From contig NZ_JAASAG010000004.1 of assembly GCF_012726265.1 (NCBI RefSeq), forward strand, positions 310,001-374,000: DNA of 64,000 bases. Direction: 5' to 3'. Of this stretch, positions 36,352-46,176 are shown piece after piece. This stretch comes from Streptomyces sp. HNM0575 (GTDB lineage: Bacteria > Actinomycetota > Actinomycetes > Streptomycetales > Streptomycetaceae). The position numbers were made by a program, and so were the translations under genes. Position 1 is the stretch's first letter; each line of letters begins with the position of its first letter. The notes beneath the pieces were generated by a model, which made no database searches, was not told where the DNA came from, and saw only the letters and a list, made by a program, of their open reading frames with translations.

Positions 36352-37896
36352 TCATGCCGCGCCCTCGTGACCGTCGTGGCGCTCGCCGTCCCGGCCCTCG
36401 CGGCCGGACGCCATCGCCGCGGCGTCCAGCCGTGCGGTGCCCACGATCAAATCCGCTCCCCCGAACTCCTCGTCCTCCAGCTCCTCACCGTCGTCCACGG
36501 CGAACAGCAGTCTCCGCTCGCCCTGCCGGTAGGCCGTGCCCACCGGCGGACTCGCCGCGTGCACCGCCAGCAGGGAGACCAGATAAGGGAGTTCGGGGTC
36601 GAGGCGCCGTGCGTCGGAGATCAGGCCGGAGAGCCTGCGCGGAGCGTCGGCGGGCAGATCCAGCAGCTCCATCGCCGATTCGAGCTGCTCCTCGCTGAAC
36701 CTGCTGTCGTCGGGGGTGGCGATCAGATCGGGCTCCGGCATCTCCGCGCCGAGATGCTCGCGCGGCGCCGGAGGAGTCAGCAGCATCTCCGTCAGGTCCG
36801 CCAGCCGTACGGCGCCGGGGGTGCGCAGACCCGCGCCCCGGGCGAAGAACGCGTCGGTCACCGCTCCGGCACGCTCCACGGGCAACGGCAGCAGCGGCGC
36901 CAGCAGTTGCCCGTACAGATCGAGACCGGCACGGGCCGCGGGCGGCGCGAACGCCTGGCGGTCCTGCTCGGCGCGGAAGAGCGGCCCGGCCGCCAGCAGC
37001 CGCGACTGGAGCTGGGTGTGGCGGCGGATGCAGTCCTTGACGATGTCGACGAGCTCGGCCGCGCGGCGCTTGTGGTCGGGGCCGCGCTCGGACGCCGCAT
37101 CGTCGCGGGCGCGGCGGATGTTGGTGAGGATGGCGTTCTCATGGCGGTAGCGCTCCGCGACGTGGTCGAGGGCCTCGGTGATCATGTCGGGGACGCCGCG
37201 CAGCCAGTCCACGGCGCGCACGTCCCGGCGCGTGGCCTCCAGGGTGCGGCGCAGCGTCTCGGCGTACTGCACGGTGCGGTAGCGGGCCTGCTCGGCCGCG
37301 AGCTGGGCGTCGGCGAGGCGCCCGCGGCTGATGAGGACCTCCAGCTTGACCTCGGCCGCGATCTGGGCGCTGGTGACGTCCGTGTCGAGGGCGCCGACCA
37401 GGACGTTGACCGCCTCGTCCGTGGTGCGCAGATAGACGCTGCCGCCGGGGCCGGGGACCTCCTCGATGAGCTTGAAGTCGTAGTCCCTGCGCACATAGGA
37501 GCCCTCCGGCCCGAACGTGCCGTACACCGCGCGGAATCCGCGGTCGACGCTGCCGACGTTCAGCAGGTTCTCCAGCACCCAGCGGGCGACGCGCTCGTGC
37601 TCCGCGGCGGCACGCGACGGCGCCTGGGCGGCGACGCGGGGCAACAGCCTCGCCACGACGTCCTCGTGGTCGGCGCCGGTGTCGAAGTCCATTTGCAGGG
37701 TGACGAGATCGATGGCGCTGAGGGCCACCTCCGCCATGGCGTAAGTGCCGTACTCCCCCGCGAGGTTGGCCTTGCGCACGTCCAGGTCGTGCAGCGGAGC
37801 CGTGCAGGCCAGGGCGCGCAGCCGCCGCGCCAGCCCCTCGTCGGCCGCGGGGCCGGGAGCAGGGGACGGGAGGATCGGCGGGGCGTGCTCAGTCAC
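36352..37896 (-). CDS. Kleisin-like subunit of the SMC-like complex (MksF/JetA-like)
   Basis: A 514-residue protein. GTG 37896 (VTEHAPPILP) is preferred; a TAGTGT box seven bases upstream could be a -10 element for a leaderless mRNA. The N-terminal half is helical, with a winged-helix-like stretch ending in SVYLRTTDEAVNVLVGAL. A central helical block follows (AEVKLEVLISRGRLADAQLA, RYRHENAILTNIRRARDD), then a Pro-rich region and an acidic C-terminal domain (LLFAVDDGEELEDEEFGGAD). MksF/JetA proteins share the pattern of a TDEG-like motif followed by a long helix. The function is inferred from this and from the adjacent SMC gene. Confidence 0.6.
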   Translation of the reverse strand: MTEHAPPILPSPAPGPAADEGLARRLRALACTAPLHDLDVRKANLAGEYGTYAMAEVALSAIDLVTLQMDFDTGADHEDVVARLLPRVAAQAPSRAAAEHERVARWVLENLLNVGSVDRGFRAVYGTFGPEGSYVRRDYDFKLIEEVPGPGGSVYLRTTDEAVNVLVGALDTDVTSAQIAAEVKLEVLISRGRLADAQLAAEQARYRTVQYAETLRRTLEATRRDVRAVDWLRGVPDMITEALDHVAERYRHENAILTNIRRARDDAASERGPDHKRRAAELVDIVKDCIRRHTQLQSRLLAAGPLFRAEQDRQAFAPPAARAGLDLYGQLLAPLLPLPVERAGAVTDAFFARGAGLRTPGAVRLADLTEMLLTPPAPREHLGAEMPEPDLIATPDDSRFSEEQLESAMELLDLPADAPRRLSGLISDARRLDPELPYLVSLLAVHAASPPVGTAYRQGERRLLFAVDDGEELEDEEFGGADLIVGTARLDAAAMASGREGRDGERHDGHEGAA

Positions 37897-38077
37897 GACG
37901 CACACACTATGCGCTGGCACCGACAACGCCCGTAACGGCCCTTGATGTCGCTTACGTGACCAGCGCGCGGCTCCGACGGCGCGCCGCCCGGCGGAAGTTC
38001 ACGCGGCGCGGCTCCACCCGGGGCGCCGACCGTACGCCCGTACCGGGACGGGCCGCCTCGGCCTCCGGCCGATCGCG

Positions 38078-38192
38078 CTCAACGCCCACCCTCAACAGCC
38101 GCCCCCAACGGCCTCTGTCAACGGCCGTTCTCAGCCCCCGCGCTTGAGACAGCTACCCTCAACGGCCGCTTCAACGGCCGCTCTCAGCGGCC
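38078..38192. repeat. Cluster of seven TCAACGGCC-like 10-mers
   Basis: Degenerate copies start at 38078, 38091, 38104, 38117, 38158, 38170 and 38183, mostly spaced 12-13 bases (consensus YTCAACGGCC). They lie between the HEAT gene stop (38184) and the kleisin-like gene start (37896), so just upstream of the SMC-like operon. They could be binding sites or simply a local tandem expansion. Confidence 0.7.
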
Positions 38193-39653
38193 GCCTTCCG
38201 GGCTGAGCCTGCCGCGCACCGCGCTCTGCACGCCCGCCTCCTCCGCGGGATCGGCGGCGAGCCGCCGCAGCCGCTCGACGACCCGTTCGTCCCCGGTGGC
38301 GGCGTATTCCGCAGCGAGGGCGCGGGTCGTCTCCTCGCAGTCCCACAGGCACTCGACGGCGAAGCCCGCGGGGAACGACGGATCGGTCAGGGCGAGGGCG
38401 CCGGCCGCCCGGCCGCGCAGCTCGGAAGAGGCCGTCTCGCGGTAGATGTGCCGCAGCACGGGCGCCGCGCTGTCGACGCCGAGCCTTCCCACGCCGTCCA
38501 CCAGCGGCCACAGCGCGTCGCTGTCCGGGCCCTCCCTCCGTACGGTGCGGCGCAGCGCGCTCAGCACGGCCGCGGCGTCCTGGACTCCCCCGCAGCAGGC
38601 CAGCATCTCGGCGGCCGCCGTCGCCAGCGGCGCGGGCAGCGACCCCTCGGGTGCGGCGGCCCACTGCCGGGCGCGGACGATCGCGGCAGTGCTGCGCATC
38701 CGCGCGAACGCGCACAGCGCCGCAGTGGAGACCGTCTCGCAGGGGTCGGCCGCGGCCAGTTCGAGAAGGTCGAGAGCCGCGGGGTCGCCGCGGTCGGCGA
38801 GGTGGCGCAGTGCCGCCGCGCGGGCGGCCTCGCGCGGGCCGCGGGCCGCGGCGAGCAGTTCCTCGCGGTCCTCCGGGCCGGCGACCGCGGAGAGGCACCG
38901 GGCGGCGGCCGACTCGCGCGGCACGCGCGGATGCTGTTCGTACCCGTCCTGGGCCCATTCGAGGACTTCGCGCACGCTCCAGCCCGGCCGGGGGCCGTCG
39001 GAGCGCAGCTGGCGCTGCCAGCGGTCGAAGCAGCCGTGCTCGCGCACCCGCCGCAGCCGCTCGGCCTGCTCCGGCCGGTCCGGGTCCTCGGCCCACAGCC
39101 GCCAGGGGCGCGGCTCGAAGGCGTCGCGCGCCGCGGCGGCGAGCTCGGCGTCGCCCTCCGGGGTCCGCGGGAAGCGGGCCAGCACGGCGGGACCCAGGCC
39201 GCGCAGCGCGAAGTCCTCGTCGCGGACGGCGAGTTCGTCGAGCGCCCACTGCCAGTTGGCGCCCGAGGTGGCGTACCGGCGCAGCAGCTCGGCCGCGGCG
39301 GCGTTCTCATACGAGGCGAGGTGGCCCAGCACGGACAGGGCCAGACCGGTACGGGCTTCCACGTCCGCCCCGGGAAGGGCGTCCTCGGGAGAGAAGAGAT
39401 GTTCCTCGATGTCGTCGAGCGAGGCGTCGAGCTCCATGTGGAGCCGCGCGTAGTAAAGGGAACGGTGCTCGATCTGCCAGTCCCGCCGTGCGTCGTGGAG
39501 CACGCACTGCCTCAGCGCGGCCAGCGCCTCGGAGCGCGGCGCCGCGAGCGCGTGCAGCGTGCCGTCGCCGCGGCCCCTCTGAAGGAGGCCGAGCAGCGTG
39601 CCGCTGGGCGCTATGTCTGAATCGACGGAATCGACGAACATAAGGGTCAGCAT
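38184..39653 (-). CDS. HEAT-repeat protein next to the SMC-like operon
   Basis: A 489-residue all-helical protein; ATG 39653 or ATG 39641 may start it and neither has a clear ribosome binding site. The beginning (IAPSGTLLGLLQRGRGDG) is followed by repeated helix pairs with HEAT/Armadillo-like spacing (ARGPREAARAAALRHLADRG, DPAALDLLELAAADPCETVS, TGDERVVERLRRLAADP). No catalytic motif, signal or membrane segment is seen. HEAT proteins act as scaffolds; in eukaryotic condensins HEAT subunits (HAWKs) bind the kleisin. Its position 287 bp upstream of the kleisin-like gene on the same strand is suggestive, but the long gap leaves shared function unproven. Confidence 0.75.
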   Translation of the reverse strand: MLTLMFVDSVDSDIAPSGTLLGLLQRGRGDGTLHALAAPRSEALAALRQCVLHDARRDWQIEHRSLYYARLHMELDASLDDIEEHLFSPEDALPGADVEARTGLALSVLGHLASYENAAAAELLRRYATSGANWQWALDELAVRDEDFALRGLGPAVLARFPRTPEGDAELAAAARDAFEPRPWRLWAEDPDRPEQAERLRRVREHGCFDRWQRQLRSDGPRPGWSVREVLEWAQDGYEQHPRVPRESAAARCLSAVAGPEDREELLAAARGPREAARAAALRHLADRGDPAALDLLELAAADPCETVSTAALCAFARMRSTAAIVRARQWAAAPEGSLPAPLATAAAEMLACCGGVQDAAAVLSALRRTVRREGPDSDALWPLVDGVGRLGVDSAAPVLRHIYRETASSELRGRAAGALALTDPSFPAGFAVECLWDCEETTRALAAEYAATGDERVVERLRRLAADPAEEAGVQSAVRGRLSPEGGR

Positions 39654-40070
39654 CCGGTGCGGGGTGTTCGGCTGGCAACGGGATTTCCGTTGACCAGCAT
39701 CCTTGCCCGTAGGCGTCGTTCTACTCCTGGGGTCGCAGCGGCGGACAAGCGGAATGTCCGGAGCGGCCGTACAGGGGCCGGAGCCTACCGTCCGTCACCG
39801 CCCCGTCCACCCGCCGGTACGGGGACGGGCGACGGCGCCCTCGACGGGTGACGGCGGGCACGGCACCTCGGACAGCCCCCGGACAGCACCCCTCACGGCG
39901 CCGCCGAAGCGCTCCGTGGAGCCGCCCCGTACGGGCCCCGTACAGCGGCGGACGTGGGCGAAATGTGCCGTCGGCACCACCGGATTGGGTATCGCCAAAC
40001 CACTTACGGCCGGTCGCGCGCTGTGCAACAGTCGTAACCGAGCCCTCACTTCCCGTATCCGGAGATCTCG
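39654..40070. other. 417-bp divergent intergenic region
   Basis: This lies between the HEAT gene and the PAS-phosphatase gene, which are transcribed apart, so promoters for both should lie here. I see no convincing -35/-10 pair, structured RNA or coding frame. The sequence is GC-rich with simple CGG/CCG runs. Confidence 0.4.
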
Positions 40071-41789
40071 ATGCCCTCCCACACCGATGCGGACCGCCAG
40101 GCCTCCCAGCCCCCCGGAGACAGTGTGCTGGACGACCTGATCACACAGGCGCGGCACCTTCGCGGCGGCATCGACGCGGTGCGTCCGCGCGAGGCGGAGG
40201 ACGCCGACGGGGAGGAGCGCGGCGCGGAGGACCCGGCCCGGCGCTGGCAGCGCGCCCTGTGCGACCTCGCAGCGCACCAGCTCGACGATCTCGGTGAGCA
40301 CCTCGGGCAGCTGCGCGCCGCCGGGCTCGCACGGCCGGGGGCAAACGGCCCGGGGACGCACCCGGAGAGCACCGCCGGCACCGTCACGGACCCGGCCACG
40401 GACCCGGCCACGGACCCGGCCACGGACCCGGCCGTGGACCCGACCGCGGGCCCCTCCACCGCCGCGTACGGACCGGCGGCGCCCACCGCACTGACCAGCA
40501 GGGCGGGAAGCGCCGAGTGGAACCTGCTGACCGACGAGGTCTCCTGGTCCCAGGAGCTGTACGCGCTCTTCGGGCGCACGGCGGAGGACGGCCCCCTCTC
40601 CCTGGACGAGCTGCCCTCATGGGTGCTCCCCGACGACCAGCCGCCGCTGGCCGCGGCCGTGACGGACTGTCTGGTGGACGGCAGGCCCATAGACCAGGAG
40701 TTCCGGATCATGCGCACGGACGGCGCCGTGCGCACCCTCCATCTCCTCGGCGAGCCGGTGCTCGACGGCCAGGGCGGCACCGCGTCGATGTGGGCGGTCG
40801 TCCGCGACGTGAGCGACCTGCGCCGCAGCGAGCTCGCCGTGCGCGAGATGCGGGCGGGCGTGGTCCGCGAGCGGAGCGAGCAGGGCACCGGCCGTGAGCA
40901 GGCGGCGCCCCGCCGGCAACCGGACCGCCACCACGAGCCCCGCCACGACCGGCAGCGCGACCCCGCCACCGGCACCGGCACCGGCCCCGGCACCGAAGCC
41001 GACGCCGCACTCGCGGAGCGCCGCATCGCCGCCGAGCTCCAGGAGTCCCTGCTCCCCCCGTGGCGCGGCCCCCAGCGCATCCCGGACGGGACCGGCCGGG
41101 CGGGCGGCGAGGACGCCGGAGGTGCCCTCGACATCGCGTCGCACTATCTGCCGTCCGCCGCGAGCACGCTGATCGGCGGCGACTGGTACGACGCGCTGGA
41201 GCTGCCCGACGGCGCCACCCTCCTCTCCGCGGGCGACCTCACCGGGCACGGTGTGGCCGCGGCCTCGGGGATGGCGATGCTGCTGGGCGCGGTGCGCGGC
41301 ATGGCCTTCGCCGGGCTCGGTCCCGGCGCCCTGATGGGGCATCTCAACCAGCTGCTGGACGCCTCCGCGCAGCCCGCCCTGGGCAGCGCGGTGTGCTGCC
41401 GGTACGAGCCGAGCGGGCGCACCCTCGTCTGGTCGCAGGCCGGACATCCGGCACCCGTGGTCTTCCGCGGCACCGCGGCCCGTACTCTGCACCCACCGCA
41501 GGGCGTGCTGCTGGGCGCCGCCTCCGGGGCCGCATACGGCGAGAGCACCGAAGTGCTGTGCCCCGGCGACGTGTTGGTGCTGCACACCGACGGACTGGAG
41601 CCGTACGCCGGGCGGCCGGACGCCCCCGCCGGCCCGCAGGGCACGGCGCCCGGCCGGCTGCTGGATCTCGCGCCGCGCTTCGCGCAGGCGCGCTCGGCGC
41701 AGGAGTGCGTGCGCGCGGTCGTCGAGGAGTTCGGCGGCGGGGAGCGCCAGAGCGACGCCTGCGTACTGGTCGCGAGGGTGAGCGGCTGA
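40071..41789 (+). CDS. PAS domain and SpoIIE-type PP2C phosphatase
   Basis: A 572-residue protein from ATG 40071 with GGAGAT seven bases upstream. A helical N-terminus (LDDLITQARHLRGGIDAVRP) is followed by a DPAT repeat linker, a PAS fold (about 145-255, EVSWSQELYALFGRTAEDG, MWAVVRDVSDLRRSEL), a basic linker and a PP2C/SpoIIE domain (from about 325: ALAERRIAAELQESLLP, IGGDWYDALELPDG, SAGDLTGHGVAA, LVLHTDGLEPY, SDACVLVARV). The metal-binding Asp residues are intact. Streptomycetes have many such phosphatases, which dephosphorylate anti-sigma antagonists. No partner genes are adjacent. Confidence 0.92.
   Translation: MPSHTDADRQASQPPGDSVLDDLITQARHLRGGIDAVRPREAEDADGEERGAEDPARRWQRALCDLAAHQLDDLGEHLGQLRAAGLARPGANGPGTHPESTAGTVTDPATDPATDPATDPAVDPTAGPSTAAYGPAAPTALTSRAGSAEWNLLTDEVSWSQELYALFGRTAEDGPLSLDELPSWVLPDDQPPLAAAVTDCLVDGRPIDQEFRIMRTDGAVRTLHLLGEPVLDGQGGTASMWAVVRDVSDLRRSELAVREMRAGVVRERSEQGTGREQAAPRRQPDRHHEPRHDRQRDPATGTGTGPGTEADAALAERRIAAELQESLLPPWRGPQRIPDGTGRAGGEDAGGALDIASHYLPSAASTLIGGDWYDALELPDGATLLSAGDLTGHGVAAASGMAMLLGAVRGMAFAGLGPGALMGHLNQLLDASAQPALGSAVCCRYEPSGRTLVWSQAGHPAPVVFRGTAARTLHPPQGVLLGAASGAAYGESTEVLCPGDVLVLHTDGLEPYAGRPDAPAGPQGTAPGRLLDLAPRFAQARSAQECVRAVVEEFGGGERQSDACVLVARVSG
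40388..40435. repeat. 12-bp tandem repeats encoding TDPA units
   Basis: Four contiguous copies of GGACCCGGCCAC (the last copy varies) within the phosphatase gene, encoding the linker TDPATDPATDPATDPAVDP between the helical N-terminus and the PAS domain. Confidence 0.9.
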
Positions 41790-42130
41790 CGGCACGGCCC
41801 GGAGCCCGGTCCCGGTCACTGCCCCTGTCCGGGTCCCGGTCCCTGTCCCGGCCCCGGCCCCGGTCCCTCAACTCCTTTTCCCCGCACGCCCGTTGAGATC
41901 GCGGCCGTAGTGCCACATGTAGGACGACGCGGAGGAAAACCCCCGTGTGCGTTCATTTCTTGGAGTCGCAACACTCTCTCTTGACGTCACGTTTCTCCGC
42001 CGCAAAGCTTTCGCTCACCCGAGACGTGGCCGCCGGGCGAAGCGGCTTCACGTGGTGAACTCATCGGTGAGGTGAACCCGAGGCGCGGCCCCTCCGGCCC
42101 GCTCCGTTCCTTTCCTCAACTGGAGGATGC
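41790..42130. other. 341-bp intergenic region upstream of the GH15 gene
   Basis: The first ~85 bases hold a simple hexanucleotide-like CCCGGTCCC/TCCCGG repeat tract (about 41802-41870), which may form stem-loops after the phosphatase gene. Further on, TTGACG (41981-41986) could be a -35 element, but no TAnnnT box lies 16-18 bases later. No gene is seen. Confidence 0.4.
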
Positions 42131-44362
42131 GTGCGTACGAACTCCCGCCGGAACTTCCTGCGAGCAGCGCTCGTCGGCGCCTCGGCGATCGCCGCACCCG
42201 TACCGCTCGCGGGCATGGCGAGGGCAGCCGAGAGCGGTGCGAGCGCCGGAACCGACGGAACCGCCGGTGCGTCCGGCCGGGCCCCCGGCGGTCCGGGGGC
42301 CGACGCGGCCTTCGCCCCCGCCGACAAGACGGGCTTCGGCACCTCCCGCACCAGGGAGAGCCACGTGTGGTTCACCTTGCAGGGCGGCCGGATGAGCGAG
42401 ACGTACTACCCGGACCTGAGCACTCCGGCCAGCCGCCAGACCCAGCTGGTGATCACCGACGGCAGCTCCTTCGTCGAGCGGCTCAGCGACGGCGAGGCCC
42501 GCACCGAGCTGTGCGGGCAGGGCGGCGCCCCGAGCTACCGGATCACGAGCAGGGGCACGGGCTGGTGCGCGGTGACCCGGTACGTGACCGACCCGCGCCG
42601 CGCGAGCGTCCTCGTCGACGTCGAGGTGCGCTCCGAGACGGGCGCTCCGCTCCAGGTGTTCGTACTGCACGACCCGTCGCTGTCCGGCGAGGGCAACGAC
42701 GACAGCGCGTTCCCGCAGGACGGTGCGCTCGTCGCGAAGGACAAGCACGCGGCGAGCGCGCTGGTGGCCGGGGACGGGTTCGCCGAGTCCACCGTCGGCT
42801 ACCTCGGCGTCAACGACGGCTGGAGCGAACTGTCCGCGAACCACGGCAGGTTGAAGCACCACTACGCGACCGCCGGCCCAGGCAACGTCGTACAGGCCGG
42901 CCGGCTCCACGTGGACGGATGCGCCCGCACCCGGGAGACCGTGGTGCTCGGCTTCGGCGCGAAGGCCGCGGACGCGGTCAGGACGGCACGGCGCTCGCTG
43001 CGGGAGGGCTTCGAGGCCGCCTCGTGCGCGTACGAACGCGGCTGGACCGGCTATCTCGCCAAGCTGTCCGATGCGCCCGGGAGTCTGCGCACGCCCGCCG
43101 ACCGTGCCCTTTACACCGCGTCCGTCGTGATGCTCGCCGCGAGCGAGGACAAGCTCAACCCCGGCGCGTTCATCGCCTCGCCCTCGATGCCGTGGGCCTT
43201 CGGCACCGACCGTCACATAGCGCCGGAGACCGGCTCGTACCACCTGGTGTGGGCCCGCGACCTCTACCACATCGGCACGGGTCTGCTCGCGGCCGGCGAC
43301 CACGACGCGGCGGACCGGGCGATGGACCATCTGCTGCGCAGCCAGCTGGAGGACGGGCACTGGTCGCAGAACCACAAGGTGGACGGCACACCGTTCTGGA
43401 CGAACACCCAGCTCGACGAGACTTCGGCGCCGATGCTGCTCGCCTGGATGCTCGACCGGCACGACGCGAAGACGCTGGAGCATCTGCGGCGAGGGGCGGA
43501 CTTCATCCTGAAGTTCAAGAGCGAGGAAGGGTACAGGGCGCCGTTCAGCCCGCAGGAGAGGTGGGAGGAGCAGAGCGGATACTCGCCCTCCACCATCGCC
43601 TCCGCGATCGCCGCCCTGGTCTGTCTCGCGGACCTGATGCAGCGCGGCGGCCAGGCCGCCGACGCCGCCAAGTACCTGAAGGTCGCCGACGAATGGCGGG
43701 ACTCGGTGGACGGCTGGACCGTGAGCACCAACGGCCCGCACTCCTCCGAGCCCTACTATCTGCGGCTCACCAAGGACGGCAGGCCGAACGCCGGCACGGA
43801 GTACGAACTCGGCAACAACAACGAGGGCAAGGCCGACCAGCGCACCGTCGTCGACGCCGGCTTCCTGGAGCTGGTGCGGCTCGGAATCAAGCCCGCCGAC
43901 GACCCGGTGATCCGCAACTCCCTCGCCGTCGTCGACCGTGAACTCGCGGTGGACACGCCCTCAGGCCGGCACTGGCACCGTTACAGCGGCGACGGCTACG
44001 GCGAACAGCCCGACGGCGAACCGTGGATCGTCGATCGCCCCGAGGTGAAGACGACGTACGGCCGCGTGTGGCCGATCTTCTCCGGCGAGCGCGGCGAGTA
44101 CGAACTCCTGCGTGGCGACAGGCAGTCGGCGGCCGGACGGCTGCGCGACATCGCCCGTACGGCCGGCGAGACCCTGATGCTGCCCGAGCAGGTGTGGGAC
44201 GACCGGCCGCCGGTGCCGCGCGAGCAGTCCGGCAAAGGCACGGCGTCGGCGACGCCGCTGGCGTGGACGCACGCGCAGTACATACGGCTCGCGTGGTCGG
44301 TATCGAGCGGAACGCCCGTGGAGTACCCGACGGTCGTGGCGGAACGCTATCTGCACCGCTGA
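42131..44362 (+). CDS. Tat-exported GH15 glucoamylase / glucodextranase-like glycosidase
   Basis: A 743-residue secreted enzyme from GTG 42131 with GGAGG at 42122-42126. The twin-arginine signal is explicit (SRRNFLRAALVGASAIAA, cleavage near ARAAES, about residue 33). The N-terminal beta domain (FGTSRTRESHVWFTLQGGRM) matches bacterial GH15 enzymes. The (alpha/alpha)6 barrel shows SYHLVWARDLYHIGTGLLAA, QNHKVDGTPFWTNTQLDETS, the acid Glu region FSPQERWEEQSGYSPS (about 478) and the second catalytic Glu in LMLPEQVWDD (about 686). It should release glucose from the non-reducing ends of alpha-glucans. It stands alone, with no adjacent transporter. Confidence 0.93.
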   Translation: MRTNSRRNFLRAALVGASAIAAPVPLAGMARAAESGASAGTDGTAGASGRAPGGPGADAAFAPADKTGFGTSRTRESHVWFTLQGGRMSETYYPDLSTPASRQTQLVITDGSSFVERLSDGEARTELCGQGGAPSYRITSRGTGWCAVTRYVTDPRRASVLVDVEVRSETGAPLQVFVLHDPSLSGEGNDDSAFPQDGALVAKDKHAASALVAGDGFAESTVGYLGVNDGWSELSANHGRLKHHYATAGPGNVVQAGRLHVDGCARTRETVVLGFGAKAADAVRTARRSLREGFEAASCAYERGWTGYLAKLSDAPGSLRTPADRALYTASVVMLAASEDKLNPGAFIASPSMPWAFGTDRHIAPETGSYHLVWARDLYHIGTGLLAAGDHDAADRAMDHLLRSQLEDGHWSQNHKVDGTPFWTNTQLDETSAPMLLAWMLDRHDAKTLEHLRRGADFILKFKSEEGYRAPFSPQERWEEQSGYSPSTIASAIAALVCLADLMQRGGQAADAAKYLKVADEWRDSVDGWTVSTNGPHSSEPYYLRLTKDGRPNAGTEYELGNNNEGKADQRTVVDAGFLELVRLGIKPADDPVIRNSLAVVDRELAVDTPSGRHWHRYSGDGYGEQPDGEPWIVDRPEVKTTYGRVWPIFSGERGEYELLRGDRQSAAGRLRDIARTAGETLMLPEQVWDDRPPVPREQSGKGTASATPLAWTHAQYIRLAWSVSSGTPVEYPTVVAERYLHR

Positions 44363-44473
44363 GCGGCCCGCCGGCCCGCCGGCCCGCCGACCCGCGTACG
44401 GCTGCCGCCCCCGCCCGTCGCGCTGGTCATGCCGCCGCGCGTGCGGGCAGGTCAGGCCCGGAGCACCGCCGCA

Positions 44474-44517
44474 CACCGGCCGCCCGCCGCCTGACCGCGG
44501 GGCACCCGCGGCCGGTG
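44474..44517. terminator. Nested hairpin between convergent GH15 and regulator genes
   Basis: Inner stem CCGCGGG-GCA-CCCGCGG (44495-44511), with outer arms CACCGGC (44474-44480) and GCCGGTG (44511-44517) adding pairing. It lies in the 211-bp gap between two genes reading toward each other. Confidence 0.45.
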
Positions 44518-44573
44518 CGGCACGCACCTCCCGGTCCCCCAACCGGCCCGGCCCGCCCGGGGATTGCTGACGC

Positions 44574-46115
44574 TCACACCGAGCGCAGCCCCCTGCCCCC
44601 GGGCAGCCGGGCCGGCTTGGGCTCCCCCGAGAGCTTCGGCGGCTTCGGCTTCCTCGGCAGCGCGTGCTGGATCTCCTCCCGCAGGTCCTCGACGGGGCCG
44701 TGACCGGCGTACTGGCCGGTGAGCCGGTACATCTCGCGCAGCCGGTCCCAGGTGCGATGCGAGGAGTTCTCGCCGATGCTGACGAGCGCGAGACGGGCGT
44801 AGCGGTCGGCCTGTTCGGGTTCGTCGGCGATGAAGTAGGCCGAGGCGAGGGAGATCCAGTCGAAGATCTTCGACCGCTGACGCTCCTCCGCGCGGAGTTC
44901 GAGCGCCCGCTTGGCGTGCCCCTCCGCCACCCTGGCCGCCGAGGGATCGTGTTCGGCGAGCGTACGGAAGGCCAGCGCCTGCATGCCGTGCAGGTCGGCC
45001 TCGTCGAACATCTGCATCCAACTCGGGGGCGGCACATCGCCGTTGTCGGAGGCGAAGAGCTCCTCCGCCTCGCCGAGGGTGCGCCGCATCGCCTGCCCGC
45101 GGCCCATCGACGCCTGTGCCCACGCCTCGATGGTGTGCAGCATCGCCCGCGTGCGCGGCAGGGTCTCCTCGCCGGAGCCGGCCCGCGCCAGCTTCATCAG
45201 GTCGAGCGCGTCGTCGGGTCGGCCGAGGTGCACCATCTGGCGCGCGGCGCGGGAGAGGGCCTCGCCCGCCCTCGGCCGGTCGCCGCCCTCGCGTGCGGCG
45301 TGTGCCGCGATGACGAAGTACTTCTGTGCCGTGGGCTCCAGGCCGACGTCGTGCGACATCCAGCCCGCCAGTACGGCGAGGTTCGCCGCGACGCCCCACA
45401 ACCGCCGCTGGAGACGGTCGGGATGGCGGTAGGAGAGCATGCCGCCCACCTCGTTGAGCTGGCCGACGACCGCCTTGCGCTGGAGTCCGCCGCCGCGTGC
45501 GGCGTCCCAGGCGCGGAAGACCTCGACCGAGTGCTCCAGGGCCTCGATCTCCTGCGAGCCCACCGGGGCCGCGTCGTACCTGTCGATGGCCGCCTGGTCC
45601 GCGTGGACCGGGGCTCCCGGATGGGCGGGGTGACCGGAGTGGAGAATGCCGGCGGCGGAACCCGTGTCGCCGCGGAGCCAGTCGTACATGGCACTGCTGA
45701 GTGCCGATCCTGCGGTGAGCGCGGCACCCGCGCCCACCAAGCCGCGTCGGTTGAGCATGAGGTCCATTCCCGTGAATTCGGTGAGGACCTCGGCTGTGCG
45801 GTCGGGCGCCCATGGCAGCCCGTCGAGTCCGGACTGCTGCCGTCCGGCCGACTGGCCCGGCCTGCTGAACCCGAGGTCCTCGATGGTAACGACACGGCCG
45901 AGTCGCTCGGTGAACAGGGCGGCCAGCACCTTCGGCACCGGATCGCGCGGGGTCTCCCCCGTGTCGATCCAACGCCGCACCCGCGAGGTGTCGGTCGACA
46001 GCTGTGCGTGGCCCATGGCCACGGACTGCCGGTTGACCAGCCGCGCGAGTTCGCCCTTGGACCATCCGGCGAGGCCGAAAAGGTCCGCGAGACGGGTGTT
46101 GGGTCCCTTGGTCAC
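44574..46115 (-). CDS. NsdA-like regulator with HTH-like N-terminus and TPR-like repeats
   Basis: A 513-residue protein from GTG 46115. The N-terminal ~70 residues ([20 protein letters not shown], then [20 protein letters not shown]) look like a helix-turn-helix. [20 protein letters not shown] is followed by helical TPR-like repeats through the C-terminus ([27 protein letters not shown]-type pairs and [19 protein letters not shown]). This resembles the Streptomyces NsdA family of regulators that affect sporulation and antibiotic production, although I cannot assign orthology. Divergent from the APH-like gene, with direct repeats between them. Confidence 0.75.
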   Translation of the reverse strand: MTKGPNTRLADLFGLAGWSKGELARLVNRQSVAMGHAQLSTDTSRVRRWIDTGETPRDPVPKVLAALFTERLGRVVTIEDLGFSRPGQSAGRQQSGLDGLPWAPDRTAEVLTEFTGMDLMLNRRGLVGAGAALTAGSALSSAMYDWLRGDTGSAAGILHSGHPAHPGAPVHADQAAIDRYDAAPVGSQEIEALEHSVEVFRAWDAARGGGLQRKAVVGQLNEVGGMLSYRHPDRLQRRLWGVAANLAVLAGWMSHDVGLEPTAQKYFVIAAHAAREGGDRPRAGEALSRAARQMVHLGRPDDALDLMKLARAGSGEETLPRTRAMLHTIEAWAQASMGRGQAMRRTLGEAEELFASDNGDVPPPSWMQMFDEADLHGMQALAFRTLAEHDPSAARVAEGHAKRALELRAEERQRSKIFDWISLASAYFIADEPEQADRYARLALVSIGENSSHRTWDRLREMYRLTGQYAGHGPVEDLREEIQHALPRKPKPPKLSGEPKPARLPGGRGLRSV

Positions 46116-46176
46116 GTCAAGCCCCCAGGTTCTCGGCTTAGTTGACAGTAACCCCCGCTCAACTGCCCTGCGAGGA

